64,000 bases of DNA. Source: Paludibacterium sp. B53371 (GTDB taxonomy: Bacteria > Pseudomonadota > Gammaproteobacteria > Burkholderiales > Chromobacteriaceae). Position numbers and translations under genes: made by a program. Below the pieces are notes generated by a model that made no database searches, had not been told where the DNA came from, and was given only the letters and a program-made list of their open reading frames with translations. The DNA is taken from contig NZ_CP069163.1 in NCBI RefSeq assembly GCF_018802765.1, positions 2,614,311-2,678,310 on the forward strand. Reading direction: 5' to 3'. Below, piece by piece: positions 36,863-46,082 of this stretch. Each line of letters begins with the position of its first letter. Position 1 is the stretch's first letter.

Positions 36863-39502
36863 ATGGACAGTAACCAGCTCAACCAACTGGTCAGCCGTGT
36901 CAAAGCGGCTCAGCGGCTCTATGCCACCTACACCCAGGAACAGGTCGACGCCATCTTCCGCGCCGCCGCCCTGGCCGCTGCCGATGCCCGCATTCCGCTG
37001 GCCAAACTGGCAGCAGAAGAAACCCGCATGGGCGTCGTCGAAGACAAAGTGATCAAAAACCACTTCTCTTCCGAATACATCTACAACAAGTACAAGGACG
37101 AGAAGACCTGCGGCATCATCGACCATGATCCGTCCTTCGGCATCCTGACCATCGCCGAGCCGATCGGCCTGCTGTGCGGCATCGTGCCGACCACCAACCC
37201 GACCTCGACGGCCATCTTCAAGGCACTGATCTCGCTCAAGACCCGCAACGGCATCATCTTCAGCCCGCACCCGCGCGCCAAGAAAGCCACCTGCGAAGCC
37301 GCCCGCATCGTCCTGGAAGCCGCCGTCAAGGCCGGCGCACCGGCCGACATCATCGGCTGGGTCGGCGAACCGACCGTCGAGCTGTCCAACCAGCTGATGC
37401 GCCACCCCGACATCAACCTGATCCTGGCCACCGGTGGCCCGGGCATGGTCAAGGCCGCCTACTCCTCCGGCAAGCCGGCCATCGGCGTCGGCGCCGGCAA
37501 CACCCCGGTCATCATCGACGAAACCTGCGACATCAAGCGTGCCGTCGCCTCGATCCTGATGTCCAAGACCTTCGACAACGGCGTCGTCTGCGCCTCCGAA
37601 CAATCGGTCGTCATCGTCGACGCGGTCTACAAGCAAGTCAAAGAGCGCTTCCACAGCCATGGCGGCCACGTCCTGACCGCCGAAGAATGCAAGGCCGTCA
37701 GCAAGGTCATCCTCAAGGAAGGCGCCCTCAATGCCGACATCGTCGGCCAGTCGGCCATCCGCATCGCTGAAATGGCCGGCATCAAGGTCCCGCCGACCAC
37801 CCGCGTCCTGATCGGCGAAATCGACAAGGTGAGCGAAGACGAAGCCTTCGCCCACGAAAAACTGTCGCCGACCCTGGCCATGATCCGCGCCCGCGACTTC
37901 GACGACGCCCTCGACAAAGCCGAGGCCCTCGTCACCATGGGCGGCATTGGCCACACCTCGGTGCTCTATACCGACCAGGACCTGGAACGCGAACGCATCC
38001 GCCGCTTCGGCGAGCGCATGAAGACCGCGCGCATCCTGATCAACTCGCCGGCCTCGCAAGGCGCCATCGGCGACCTGTACAACTTCAAGCTGGCCCCGTC
38101 GCTGACGCTGGGTTGCGGTTCGTGGGGCGGTAACTCCATCTCCGAAAACGTGGGTCCGCAACACCTGATCAACAAGAAAACGGTGGCTGAACGGGCTGAA
38201 AACATGCTGTGGCACAAACTTCCGAAGTCGATCTATTTCCGTCGCGGCTGCCTGCCGGTTGCCCTTGAAGAACTCTCCGACAAGAAGCGCGCCCTGATCG
38301 TCACCGACGGCTTCCTGTTCAAGAACGGCTATGTCGACCAGGTCAGCGACATCCTCAAGAAGAGCGGCGTCGAAGTCGAAGTCTTCTACGAAGTCGAAGC
38401 CGACCCGACCCTGGCCATCGTGCGCCGTGGCGCCGCCGTCGCCTCGCGCTTCAAGCCGGACGTCATCATCGCCCTGGGCGGTGGTTCGCCGATGGACGCC
38501 GCCAAGATCATGTGGGTCATGTACGAGCACCCGGACGTCTCCTTCGAAGAACTGGCCCTGCGCTTCATGGACATCCGCAAGCGCATCTACAAGTTCCCGA
38601 AACTGGGCGTCAAGGCACAGATGGTCGCCATTCCGACCACCTCGGGCACGGGCTCCGAAGTCACCCCGTTCGCCGTCGTCACCGACGAAAAGACCGGCAT
38701 GAAGTACCCGCTGGCCGACTACGAACTGACGCCGAACATGGCCATCGTCGATGCCAACCTGGTGATGAACATGCCGAAGTCGCTGACCTCGTTCGGGGGT
38801 ATCGACGCGGTCACCCACGCCCTGGAAGCCTACGTGTCCGTCATGGCCAACGAATACAGTGACGGCCAGTCGCTGCAGGCCCTGCAACTGCTCAAGGACT
38901 ACCTGCCGGCCTCCTATGCCCAGGGTTCCCATGACCCGGTTGCCCGCGAAAAGGTCCACAATGCCGCGACCATTGCCGGTATCGCCTTTGCCAACGCCTT
39001 CCTCGGCATCTGCCACTCGATGGCACACAAGCTGGGTTCGGAATTCCACATTCCGCACGGTCTGGCCAACGCCCTGCTGATCAGCAACGTGATCCGCTTC
39101 AACGCCACCGACACCCCGACCAAGCAGGCCGCCTTCAGCCAGTACTCGCGTCCGCAAGCACTGTGCCGCTATGCCGCCATTGCCGACCACCTCAAACTGG
39201 CCGGCAAGAACGACAAGCAAAAGGTCGAAAACCTGATCGCCTGGGTCGACGAACTGAAGCAGCAACTGGACATCCCGGCCTCCATCCGCGAAGCCGGCGT
39301 GGCAGAAGCCGACTTCCTGGCCAAGGTCGACAAGCTGGCCGAAGAAGCCTTTGACGACCAGTGCACCGGCGCCAACCCGCGCTTCCCGCTGATCAGTGAA
39401 CTGAAGCAGATCCTGCTCGACACCTACTACGGTCGCCCGTACGTCGAGAGCCACCTGCGCACCGAAGAAAAGCCGGCAGAAAAGTCGGGCAAAAAAGCCT
39501 GA
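36863..39502 (+). CDS. adhE: Bifunctional acetaldehyde-CoA/alcohol dehydrogenase
   Basis: Fermentative enzyme making ethanol from acetyl-CoA, and a spirosome-forming protein in relatives. The 879 residues comprise an aldehyde dehydrogenase half (about 1-440; catalytic Cys in DNGVVCASEQS, PTTNPTSTAIFKALI) and an iron-dependent alcohol dehydrogenase half (about 450-865; LGGGSPMDAAKIMWVMYEHP, CHSMAHKLGSEFHIPHGLANA with iron-binding histidines). The length is close to E. coli AdhE (891). The start has an AGAGAGGAAG ribosome site. Its position after ptsG-gap fits anaerobic glucose fermentation. Confidence 0.96.
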   Translation: MDSNQLNQLVSRVKAAQRLYATYTQEQVDAIFRAAALAAADARIPLAKLAAEETRMGVVEDKVIKNHFSSEYIYNKYKDEKTCGIIDHDPSFGILTIAEPIGLLCGIVPTTNPTSTAIFKALISLKTRNGIIFSPHPRAKKATCEAARIVLEAAVKAGAPADIIGWVGEPTVELSNQLMRHPDINLILATGGPGMVKAAYSSGKPAIGVGAGNTPVIIDETCDIKRAVASILMSKTFDNGVVCASEQSVVIVDAVYKQVKERFHSHGGHVLTAEECKAVSKVILKEGALNADIVGQSAIRIAEMAGIKVPPTTRVLIGEIDKVSEDEAFAHEKLSPTLAMIRARDFDDALDKAEALVTMGGIGHTSVLYTDQDLERERIRRFGERMKTARILINSPASQGAIGDLYNFKLAPSLTLGCGSWGGNSISENVGPQHLINKKTVAERAENMLWHKLPKSIYFRRGCLPVALEELSDKKRALIVTDGFLFKNGYVDQVSDILKKSGVEVEVFYEVEADPTLAIVRRGAAVASRFKPDVIIALGGGSPMDAAKIMWVMYEHPDVSFEELALRFMDIRKRIYKFPKLGVKAQMVAIPTTSGTGSEVTPFAVVTDEKTGMKYPLADYELTPNMAIVDANLVMNMPKSLTSFGGIDAVTHALEAYVSVMANEYSDGQSLQALQLLKDYLPASYAQGSHDPVAREKVHNAATIAGIAFANAFLGICHSMAHKLGSEFHIPHGLANALLISNVIRFNATDTPTKQAAFSQYSRPQALCRYAAIADHLKLAGKNDKQKVENLIAWVDELKQQLDIPASIREAGVAEADFLAKVDKLAEEAFDDQCTGANPRFPLISELKQILLDTYYGRPYVESHLRTEEKPAEKSGKKA

Positions 39503-39534
39503 TGACCCGCTGACACTTTGAGAGCGCAACACGC

Positions 39535-39562
39535 AAACGGCCGCGAATCGCGGCCGTTTTTC
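39535..39562 (+). terminator. Rho-independent terminator after adhE
   Basis: Stem AACGGCCGCG/CGCGGCCGTT with loop AAT, followed by TTTTTC. Confidence 0.85.
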
Positions 39563-39863
39563 TTGCCAGACTGTTGCAAAGATACCGGCCACCAGCACTG
39601 ACTGCTACAATGCACCGGTCGCTGACAAACAATTAAAGCGCGGCTTCAACGGTGTGGATAAACCTGTTGATAATATTGAAAAATCCACCCCGAAAAACCG
39701 AACACACCAAGTCGGTGCATCATCTAGAATGATTTGATAATGTCAACGCAACGATTTGATTTTATTTGGTTTTTTACCAATCACTCCGGATATTTTCACC
39801 GATTTTGCACGATGTCTTCAGATAAAATCGTGCTTTGTCAACTGCTGTGGATGACTTGACAAA
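39563..39863. promoter_or_regulatory. A+T-rich region upstream of xseA with DnaA-box-like motifs
   Basis: 301 bases with no gene. It contains a perfect DnaA box (TGTGGATAA, 39653-39661) and two one-mismatch copies, TGTTGATAA (39665-39673) and TGTGGATGA (39846-39854), plus a T-rich tract near 39757-39777. The xseA promoter must lie here. No dnaA, dnaN or gidA is nearby, so it is not taken as the chromosomal origin. Confidence 0.45.
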
Positions 39864-41219
39864 ATGCCATTTCCCCCTTTGGCCAGTGACGTCATCAGCG
39901 TCTCGACCTTGAACCGCCTGGCCCGTGATCTGCTCGAATCCGGCCTGCCTGCCGCATGGATCGGCGGCGAAATCTCCAACCTGACCATCGCCGCCTCCGG
40001 CCACGCCTACTTCTCGCTCAAAGATGCCGGCGCCCAGGTACGCTGCGTCATGTTCCGCGGCCGCGTCGCCACCCTGCCCTTCCGGCTCAGCAACGGCCAG
40101 CAAGTCGAATTGCGCGGCACCCCCTCACTGTACGAAGCGCGGGGCGAATTCCAGATCAATGTTGACACCGTCAGAATGGCCGGCCTCGGCAAACTGTTCG
40201 AAGCCTTCGAACGCCTCAAGGCACAACTGAGCGCCGAAGGCCTGTTCGCCGCCGAACGCAAACGCCCGATCCCCTCTCTGCCAAGCGCCATCGGCATCGT
40301 CACCTCCCCCGCCGCCGCTGCCCTGCGCGACGTCGTCACCACCCTGCGACGCCGCATGCCCGGCCTGCCCCTGATCCTCTACCCCACCCAGGTCCAGGGA
40401 GAGGGCGCCGCCCAGCAAATCGCCCAGGCCATCCGCAGCGCCGGCCAACGCCAGGAAGTCGACGTCCTGATCGTCTGCCGCGGCGGCGGCAGCATCGAAG
40501 ACCTGTGGTCCTTCAACGAAGAAATCGTCGCCCGCGCCATCAGCCAGAGCCCTATCCCGGTCATCAGCGGCGTCGGCCACGAAACCGACTTCACCATCAG
40601 TGACTTTGTTGCCGACCTGCGCGCCCCCACCCCGACCGCCGCAGCCGAACTGGCCGCCCCCAGTCGCGACCAATTGCAACGCCAGCTCGACCAGAGCCAG
40701 CAGACACTGCGCCGCGCCCTCGACCGGCAACTCGGCCACAAGGCACAGCAACTCGACCTGAAAGCACAACGCCTGCGCCACCCGGGCGAGCGCCTGCGCC
40801 AACAGGCTCGCCAGCTGAGCCACCTCGCCGAACAACTGCAACAACGCCTGCAAATGCGCATGCAGCGCTACGGCATGCAGGTGGAACGCCTGCAAAACCG
40901 CCTGCAAGCCAACCGTCCCGCCCTGGCAACGCGCCAACAACGCCTGGCGCAACAGGCCGCCGCACTGCAACGCGCCATGCAGACCGGCATGCAACGCCGA
41001 CAACAAACCCTGCTCAACCAGGCCGGCCTGCTGGAATCCTACAACCCGCAATCCGTCCTGCAGCGAGGCTATGCCATCGTGCAGACAGAACAGGGTATCG
41101 TCGTGCGCAGCAGCCACAACCTGCGTCAGGGACAGCGCCTGCAGGTACAGCTGGCAGAGGGGCAGACCGACGTACGCGTCGATCTCAAGATCGCACAGCA
41201 ACCCGAACTGCCGTTCTGA
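39864..41219 (+). CDS. xseA: Exodeoxyribonuclease VII large subunit
   Basis: Single-strand-specific exonuclease subunit for DNA repair. The N-terminal OB-fold (about 1-110) has LARDLLESGLPAAWIGGEISNL and GHAYFSLKDAGAQVRCVMFRG. The catalytic middle part includes IGIVTSPAAAALRDVVTTLRRR, VCRGGGSIEDLWSFNEE and GVGHETDFTISDFVADLRAPTPTAAAE, and a long Gln/Arg-rich coiled coil runs from about 265 to 390. The 451-residue length is standard. The small subunit xseB is not adjacent. Confidence 0.96.
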   Translation: MPFPPLASDVISVSTLNRLARDLLESGLPAAWIGGEISNLTIAASGHAYFSLKDAGAQVRCVMFRGRVATLPFRLSNGQQVELRGTPSLYEARGEFQINVDTVRMAGLGKLFEAFERLKAQLSAEGLFAAERKRPIPSLPSAIGIVTSPAAAALRDVVTTLRRRMPGLPLILYPTQVQGEGAAQQIAQAIRSAGQRQEVDVLIVCRGGGSIEDLWSFNEEIVARAISQSPIPVISGVGHETDFTISDFVADLRAPTPTAAAELAAPSRDQLQRQLDQSQQTLRRALDRQLGHKAQQLDLKAQRLRHPGERLRQQARQLSHLAEQLQQRLQMRMQRYGMQVERLQNRLQANRPALATRQQRLAQQAAALQRAMQTGMQRRQQTLLNQAGLLESYNPQSVLQRGYAIVQTEQGIVVRSSHNLRQGQRLQVQLAEGQTDVRVDLKIAQQPELPF

Positions 41220-41249
41220 CACGGCCGGATACTGCGCGCAGAAAAGACA

Positions 41250-41274
41250 ACGGGCCACGCTGGACGTGGCCCGT
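41250..41274. terminator. Hairpin between convergent xseA and the ArsR-type gene
   Basis: Perfect stem ACGGGCCACG/CGTGGCCCGT with loop CTGGA. It lacks a T-run on either side, but its position between convergent genes suggests it limits transcripts from both. Confidence 0.55.
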
Positions 41275-41316
41275 ACTGGCCGAACCCGCAGGTTCGCGCC
41301 GTCACGAACAGGAAAA

Positions 41317-41613
41317 TCAGTCGCCGAAACCGCAGAACACTTCGCGCATCATTTTCAGCACTTCGAGTGTCCGGATATCACCCACCCGGTAATACACCCT
41401 GTTGGCATCTTTGCGCGTCCGCAACACACCTTTGTCGCGCATGATGGCGAGGTGCTGCGAAATATTGCTCTGTGACGTGCCTACCTGTTCGACAATATCC
41501 TGAACACTGACCTCTTGATCCCCAAGCACCGAGATGATCTTCAGGCGCAGCGGATGCGACATGGCCTTCATCGCGCGCGAAGACTGTTCGATCTGGTCGT
41601 TGTTGAACAACAA
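41317..41613 (-). CDS. ArsR/SmtB-family transcriptional regulator
   Basis: Small winged-helix repressor, 98 residues. HTH region: MSHPLRLKIISVLGDQEVSVQDIVEQVGTSQSNISQHLAIMRDKGVL, wing KDANRVYYRVGD. The alpha-3 metal site of ArsR/SmtB (ELCVCDL-like) is absent (VSVQDIVE), so it is probably not a classical metal sensor; one cysteine lies near the C-terminus (REVFCGFGD). I place the start at the TTG at 41613, seven bases after AGGAG; the longer frame to 41682 has no ribosome site. It is divergent from gpmI and may control it. Confidence 0.88.
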   Translation of the reverse strand: MLFNNDQIEQSSRAMKAMSHPLRLKIISVLGDQEVSVQDIVEQVGTSQSNISQHLAIMRDKGVLRTRKDANRVYYRVGDIRTLEVLKMMREVFCGFGD

Positions 41614-41718
41614 GGTATTACTCCTAATGTAGTCATTTTTCTGATGCGATATACGGTACAATAGTAAACATAAAATCGCCATCCATCAAGAATTTCTAAT
41701 ATTCTGATTGCCAATATC

Positions 41719-43239
41719 ATGAAAAAACCCACACCCGTAATGTTGTTAATCCTGGATGGCTTCGGTTATCGCCCGGAAGGCGATGACAATGCCATCCTGC
41801 ACGCTGCCATGCCGAACTGGAAATCGCTGTGCGATCAGTATGCATTTGGCACAATTCAGGCCTCCGACCACTATGTCGGACTGCCGCGCGGCCAGTTCGG
41901 CAACTCCGAAGTCGGCCACCTGAACATCGGGGCAGGACGCATCGTGCAACAAGACATCAGCCGCATCGATTGCGACATCGAAGACGGCAGCTTTGCCGGC
42001 AACGAGACCCTGCAAGCCGCCTTCCGCCAGGCACAGCAAGGCACCCTGCACATCATGGGCCTGCTGTCCGACGGCGGCGTACACAGCCACGAAAACCACA
42101 TCCATGCCGTCCTGCGCGCCGCCCAGCAAGCCGGCGTGGCCCGCATCGCCGTCCATGCCTTCCTCGACGGCCGCGACACCCCGCCACAAAGCGCCAAGCT
42201 CTACCTGGAACGCCTCGACGCCGTGCTGGCCACCATTCCCCAGGCCCGCCTCGCCTCGATGACCGGCCGCTACTGGGCCATGGACCGCGACAAACGCTGG
42301 GAACGCGTCGAAACCGCCTACCGCCTGCTGGTCGACGGCGAAGGCGAATTCCACAGCGACACCGGCCTGAATGGCCTGAAGGCCGCCTACGACCGCGGCG
42401 AAAACGACGAATTCGTCAAACCGACCTCGATCGGCGACAAAACCGTCATGGCCGATGGCGACAGCGTGATCTTCATGAACTTCCGCGCCGACCGCGCGCG
42501 CCAACTGGTCACGGCACTCACCGACCCGGCCTTCGACGGCTTCAAACACCGTCAGCCCAAGTTCGGCTACTTCGCCACCCTGACCCGCTACGGCGAAGAC
42601 TTCCCGCAACCCACGCTGTACGCCCCGCAGACCATCCACAACGGCTTCGGCGAATACCTGTCCGGCCTTGGCCTGCAACAGCTGCGCATCGCGGAAACCG
42701 AGAAATACCCGCACGTCACCTACTTCTTCAACGGTGGCGAAGAGCAGGTCTACCCGGGCGAAGACCGCATCCTGGTGCCCTCCCCCAAAGTCGCCACCTA
42801 TGACCTGCAGCCGGAAATGAGCGCACCGCAAGTCGCCGACCACATCGTCGAAGCCATCGCCAGCGGCAAATACGACGCCATCGTCTGCAACTTTGCCAAC
42901 GGCGACATGGTCGGCCATACCGGTGTCTTCGACGCCGCCGTCAAAGCCGTCGAAACCCTGGACGCCTGCATCGGCCGCTGTGTCGAAGCCATGCTGGCCG
43001 CCGGTGGCGAAGTCATCATCAGTGCCGACCACGGCAACTGCGAAAAGATGTATGACGAAATCAACCAGCAACCGCATACCCAGCACACGACCAATCTGGT
43101 ACCGTTCCTGTATATCGGCCGCCATGCCCGCATCCGCCAGGGTGGCGCGCTGAAGGATATTGCGCCGTCGATGCTGGCCGTGATGGGCATCGACAAACCC
43201 GCAGAAATGACCGGTGAATCCCTGATCGACTTCCAGTGA
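41719..43239 (+). CDS. gpmI: 2,3-bisphosphoglycerate-independent phosphoglycerate mutase
   Basis: Glycolytic mutase with two manganese ions, alkaline-phosphatase fold, 506 residues. Conserved: LLILDGFGYRPEGDDNAI (the usual GWG reads GFG), phosphoserine in GQFGNSEVGHLNIGAGR, HAFLDGRDTPP, ANGDMVGHTG and ISADHGNCEKM. It follows the divergent ArsR-type gene and overlaps envC by four bases, as gpmI-envC-ctpA does in many proteobacteria. No clear Shine-Dalgarno sequence precedes the ATG. Confidence 0.96.
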   Translation: MKKPTPVMLLILDGFGYRPEGDDNAILHAAMPNWKSLCDQYAFGTIQASDHYVGLPRGQFGNSEVGHLNIGAGRIVQQDISRIDCDIEDGSFAGNETLQAAFRQAQQGTLHIMGLLSDGGVHSHENHIHAVLRAAQQAGVARIAVHAFLDGRDTPPQSAKLYLERLDAVLATIPQARLASMTGRYWAMDRDKRWERVETAYRLLVDGEGEFHSDTGLNGLKAAYDRGENDEFVKPTSIGDKTVMADGDSVIFMNFRADRARQLVTALTDPAFDGFKHRQPKFGYFATLTRYGEDFPQPTLYAPQTIHNGFGEYLSGLGLQQLRIAETEKYPHVTYFFNGGEEQVYPGEDRILVPSPKVATYDLQPEMSAPQVADHIVEAIASGKYDAIVCNFANGDMVGHTGVFDAAVKAVETLDACIGRCVEAMLAAGGEVIISADHGNCEKMYDEINQQPHTQHTTNLVPFLYIGRHARIRQGGALKDIAPSMLAVMGIDKPAEMTGESLIDFQ

Positions 43240-44537
43240 AACGTACTCTTCTCCTCCTCCTGCTGCTCGCCGGCCCGACCTGGGCCGCGAGCAACAACCT
43301 GAGCACCGCCCCGCAGCAGAAAAACCTCAAGGCGGTGCGTCAGCAAATCGACACCCTGCAAAAGGACATCGCCCAGAAACAGGCCGTCCAGAAGCAGGCG
43401 CAGACCGCCATCCAGCAGTCCGAAGTCGCCATCCAGCAGACCAACCAGGTCCTCAACCAGCTGGGCAAAAAGCAAAACGCCTCCTCCGCCCGGCTGGCAG
43501 ACCTGGAAAAGCAGATCCGGGACGCCCAGCAACAGGTCGCCCTGGTACAGCAGAAAGTGGCGCAAATGCTGGCGCGGCAATACCGCAACGGCGAACACGA
43601 CGCCATGAAGCTGATGCTCAACGGTTCAGACCCCAATCAGACCTCGCGCGACATGGTGTACTACCAGTACATTGCCCGCGCACAACAAAAACTGATCGCC
43701 GACCTGAACCAGCGCCAGGCCACCCTGGCGCAACTGGCCGAGCAACTGGAACAGCAGCTGCACGTCATCGTCAGCATGAGCACCCGCAAGGCGCAGGAGA
43801 AGAGTCAACTGCAGCAGGCCAAGGCCAGCAAGCAGCAACAGGTCAACCAGTTGGGCAACGAAATCCAGAACCGTCAGGATCAGCTGGCGAAACTCAAGCA
43901 AGATGAGAAGCGGCTGACCGACCTGATTGCCGACATCAACCGCAAGATCCAGCAGCAGATCGCCGAACGCAAGGCGAAAGAAAAAGCCGCCTTCAAGGCG
44001 CGTCAGGAAGCCGCCCGCAAAGAAAACGAACGCCGGCGCAAACTGGCCGCCGAAGCCCAGAAACAAGGCAAGCCGGTGCCGGAAGTCGCCAAGAGCCAGG
44101 TGCCGGTCGAAACCGTCGACAGCGCCGCAGACGACAGCAATGCCGGCCGCGCCTTCCGCAGCCTGCAAGGCCGCATGAAACTGCCGGTCACCGGCGAAAT
44201 TGCCGGCCGCTTCGGCAGCATGCGCAACGAAGGCACCACCTGGAAAGGCGTCTTCATCCATGCCAGCCGCGGCCAGGCCGTGCATGTCGTCGCCGATGGC
44301 CGCGTCGTCTACGCCGATGCCCTGCGCGGCTTCGGCAACGCCGTCATCGTCGACCATGGCGGCAACTACCTGACCGTCTATACCGGCCTGTCCGCCATCG
44401 GACGTGGTGTCGGTGATGCAGTCAAGGCAGGCGACAGCCTGGGCAGCACCGGGGCACTGGACAGCGGCGAAGCTGGCCTGTACTTTGAAATACGATATCT
44501 GGGCAAGCCAATCAACCCGCTTACCTGGGTGCATTAA
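43236..44537 (+). CDS. envC: Murein hydrolase activator EnvC
   Basis: Periplasmic activator of cell-division amidases. The 433 residues have a signal peptide (MKRTLLLLLLLAGPTWA), a long Gln/Lys-rich coiled coil (about 25-260) and a C-terminal LytM (M23) domain. The LytM active site is degenerate: the HxxxD and HxH zinc ligands are replaced (GTTWKGVFIHA, YFEIRYLGKP), exactly as in EnvC, so it should activate, not cut. It lies between gpmI and ctpA. Confidence 0.93.
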   Translation: MKRTLLLLLLLAGPTWAASNNLSTAPQQKNLKAVRQQIDTLQKDIAQKQAVQKQAQTAIQQSEVAIQQTNQVLNQLGKKQNASSARLADLEKQIRDAQQQVALVQQKVAQMLARQYRNGEHDAMKLMLNGSDPNQTSRDMVYYQYIARAQQKLIADLNQRQATLAQLAEQLEQQLHVIVSMSTRKAQEKSQLQQAKASKQQQVNQLGNEIQNRQDQLAKLKQDEKRLTDLIADINRKIQQQIAERKAKEKAAFKARQEAARKENERRRKLAAEAQKQGKPVPEVAKSQVPVETVDSAADDSNAGRAFRSLQGRMKLPVTGEIAGRFGSMRNEGTTWKGVFIHASRGQAVHVVADGRVVYADALRGFGNAVIVDHGGNYLTVYTGLSAIGRGVGDAVKAGDSLGSTGALDSGEAGLYFEIRYLGKPINPLTWVH

Positions 44538-44560
44538 CTACAAACGGAGAGTCATTCCTG

Positions 44561-45976
44561 ATGAGTAGTCATCGCCTGAAAAAAATTGCCCTGGTGGGTG
44601 CCGGCGCCCTGGCGGGCGGGGTGCTGACCCTGAGCCTGCAAGCCTTTGCAGAAAAAGACAACAACCTCTCCACCCTGCCGCTCAACGAACTGCGGACCTT
44701 TGCCGAGGTCTTCGGTCGCGTCAAGCAGGACTACGTCGAGCCGGTCGATGACAAAAAACTGATCAACGATGCCATCAAAGGCATGCTGACCGGTCTGGAC
44801 CCGCACTCCGACTACATGACCCCGGACGAATTCAAAGACCTGCGCGAAAAAACCCAGGGCGAATTCGGCGGCCTGGGCATTGAAATCGGCGCCGAAGACG
44901 GCCTGGTCAAAGTCGTCTCGCCGATCGAAGACACCCCGGCCCAAAAAGCCGGCGTACGCAGCGGCGACTACATCGTCAAAATCGATGACGCCCCGGTCCG
45001 CGGCATGAGCCTCAACGACGCCGTCAAGCGCATGCGCGGCAAACCCGGCTCCAAAGTCACCCTGACCATCGCACGCAAAGATGCCGACAAACCGATCGTC
45101 CTGACCCTGACGCGCGCCATCATCCGCACCAAGAGCGTCAAGTTCAAACTGCTCGAACCCGGCTACGGCTATGTGCGCGTCACCCAGTTCCAGGAACACT
45201 CCGCGGAAAACCTGGCCAACGCCATCCAGAGCATGTACGCCAGCAACAAGGGCGACCTCAAGGGTCTGGTCCTCGACCTGCGCGACGACCCCGGCGGCCT
45301 GCTCAATGGCGCTGTCGGCGTCGCCGCCGCCTTCCTGCCCAAGGACACCCTGGTGGTCTACACCCAGGGCCGCACCGCCGACTCCAAGATGCACCTGACC
45401 GCCAACCTGGCCAACTACGCCAACGCCGATGGCAGCGACCCGCTGGCCAAACTGCCGCCGCAGACCCGCAAGGTGCCGATGGTCGTCCTGGTCAACGGCG
45501 GTTCCGCCTCCGCCTCGGAAATCGTCGCCGGTGCCCTGCAGGACAGCAAACGCGCCCTGATCATCGGCACCCAGACCTTCGGCAAGGGCTCGGTACAAAG
45601 CATCCTGCCCCTGTCCAACGATGGCGGCATCCGCCTGACCACCTCGCGCTACTTCACCCCGAGTGGACGCTCGATCCAGGCCAAGGGCATCACCCCCGAC
45701 ATCCTGGCCGACGATGGTGACTCCGCCTACCGCGCCTTCACCGTGCGCGAAGCCGACCTGGAAGGCCACCTGGCCAACCCGAACGGCGACGACAAGACCC
45801 CGGCAGCCCAGCCCAAGCCCGCAGCGGCGCCCAAAACCGCCCCGGACAGCAGCAAGCCGCCGCGCGCCCAGGTCAACGGCGACGTACCGGACCCGTCCAG
45901 CGACTACCAGTTGAGCCAGGCACTCAACACCCTGAAAGTACAACAACTGCTGGTCAAGAAAGCCGCCAGCCAGTAA
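44561..45976 (+). CDS. ctpA: S41-family C-terminal processing peptidase
   Basis: Periplasmic serine/lysine protease of the CtpA/Prc group. The 471 residues start with a membrane or signal helix (about 8-28), then a DPHSDYMTPDEFKDL segment, a PDZ domain (about 95-165; GLGIEIGAEDG...PAQKAGVRSGDYIVKID), and the S41 core with catalytic Ser in GGSASASEIVAGAL and Lys in GTQTFGKGSVQ. A Pro/Ala-rich tail follows. It lies 23 bases after envC and may prune envelope proteins, including amidase regulators. Confidence 0.94.
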   Translation: MSSHRLKKIALVGAGALAGGVLTLSLQAFAEKDNNLSTLPLNELRTFAEVFGRVKQDYVEPVDDKKLINDAIKGMLTGLDPHSDYMTPDEFKDLREKTQGEFGGLGIEIGAEDGLVKVVSPIEDTPAQKAGVRSGDYIVKIDDAPVRGMSLNDAVKRMRGKPGSKVTLTIARKDADKPIVLTLTRAIIRTKSVKFKLLEPGYGYVRVTQFQEHSAENLANAIQSMYASNKGDLKGLVLDLRDDPGGLLNGAVGVAAAFLPKDTLVVYTQGRTADSKMHLTANLANYANADGSDPLAKLPPQTRKVPMVVLVNGGSASASEIVAGALQDSKRALIIGTQTFGKGSVQSILPLSNDGGIRLTTSRYFTPSGRSIQAKGITPDILADDGDSAYRAFTVREADLEGHLANPNGDDKTPAAQPKPAAAPKTAPDSSKPPRAQVNGDVPDPSSDYQLSQALNTLKVQQLLVKKAASQ

Positions 45977-46082
45977 AACCGCGACTGCGCCGACAGGCTG
46001 CAGTCAGATCCGTCAGGCCGGGGTGCGCAGGCTCTCCCCGGCCTGGATTTTTACCACTACCCCACTGTCGGAGCCGGGCATC

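Noticed and set aside
36758-39598. 946-residue open frame on the minus strand
   Set aside because: It is entirely antisense to adhE. Its composition (many G, D, V, Q) is typical of shadows in G+C-rich genes. The same applies to the long antisense frames over the PTS fusion, gpmI, ppk1 and ettA.
39563-39863. Chromosomal replication origin
   Set aside because: Only one perfect DnaA box and no dnaA, dnaN, rpmH or gidA nearby.
43236-44537. Active M23 endopeptidase
   Set aside because: The zinc ligands of the LytM domain are missing, so the protein is an EnvC-type activator.
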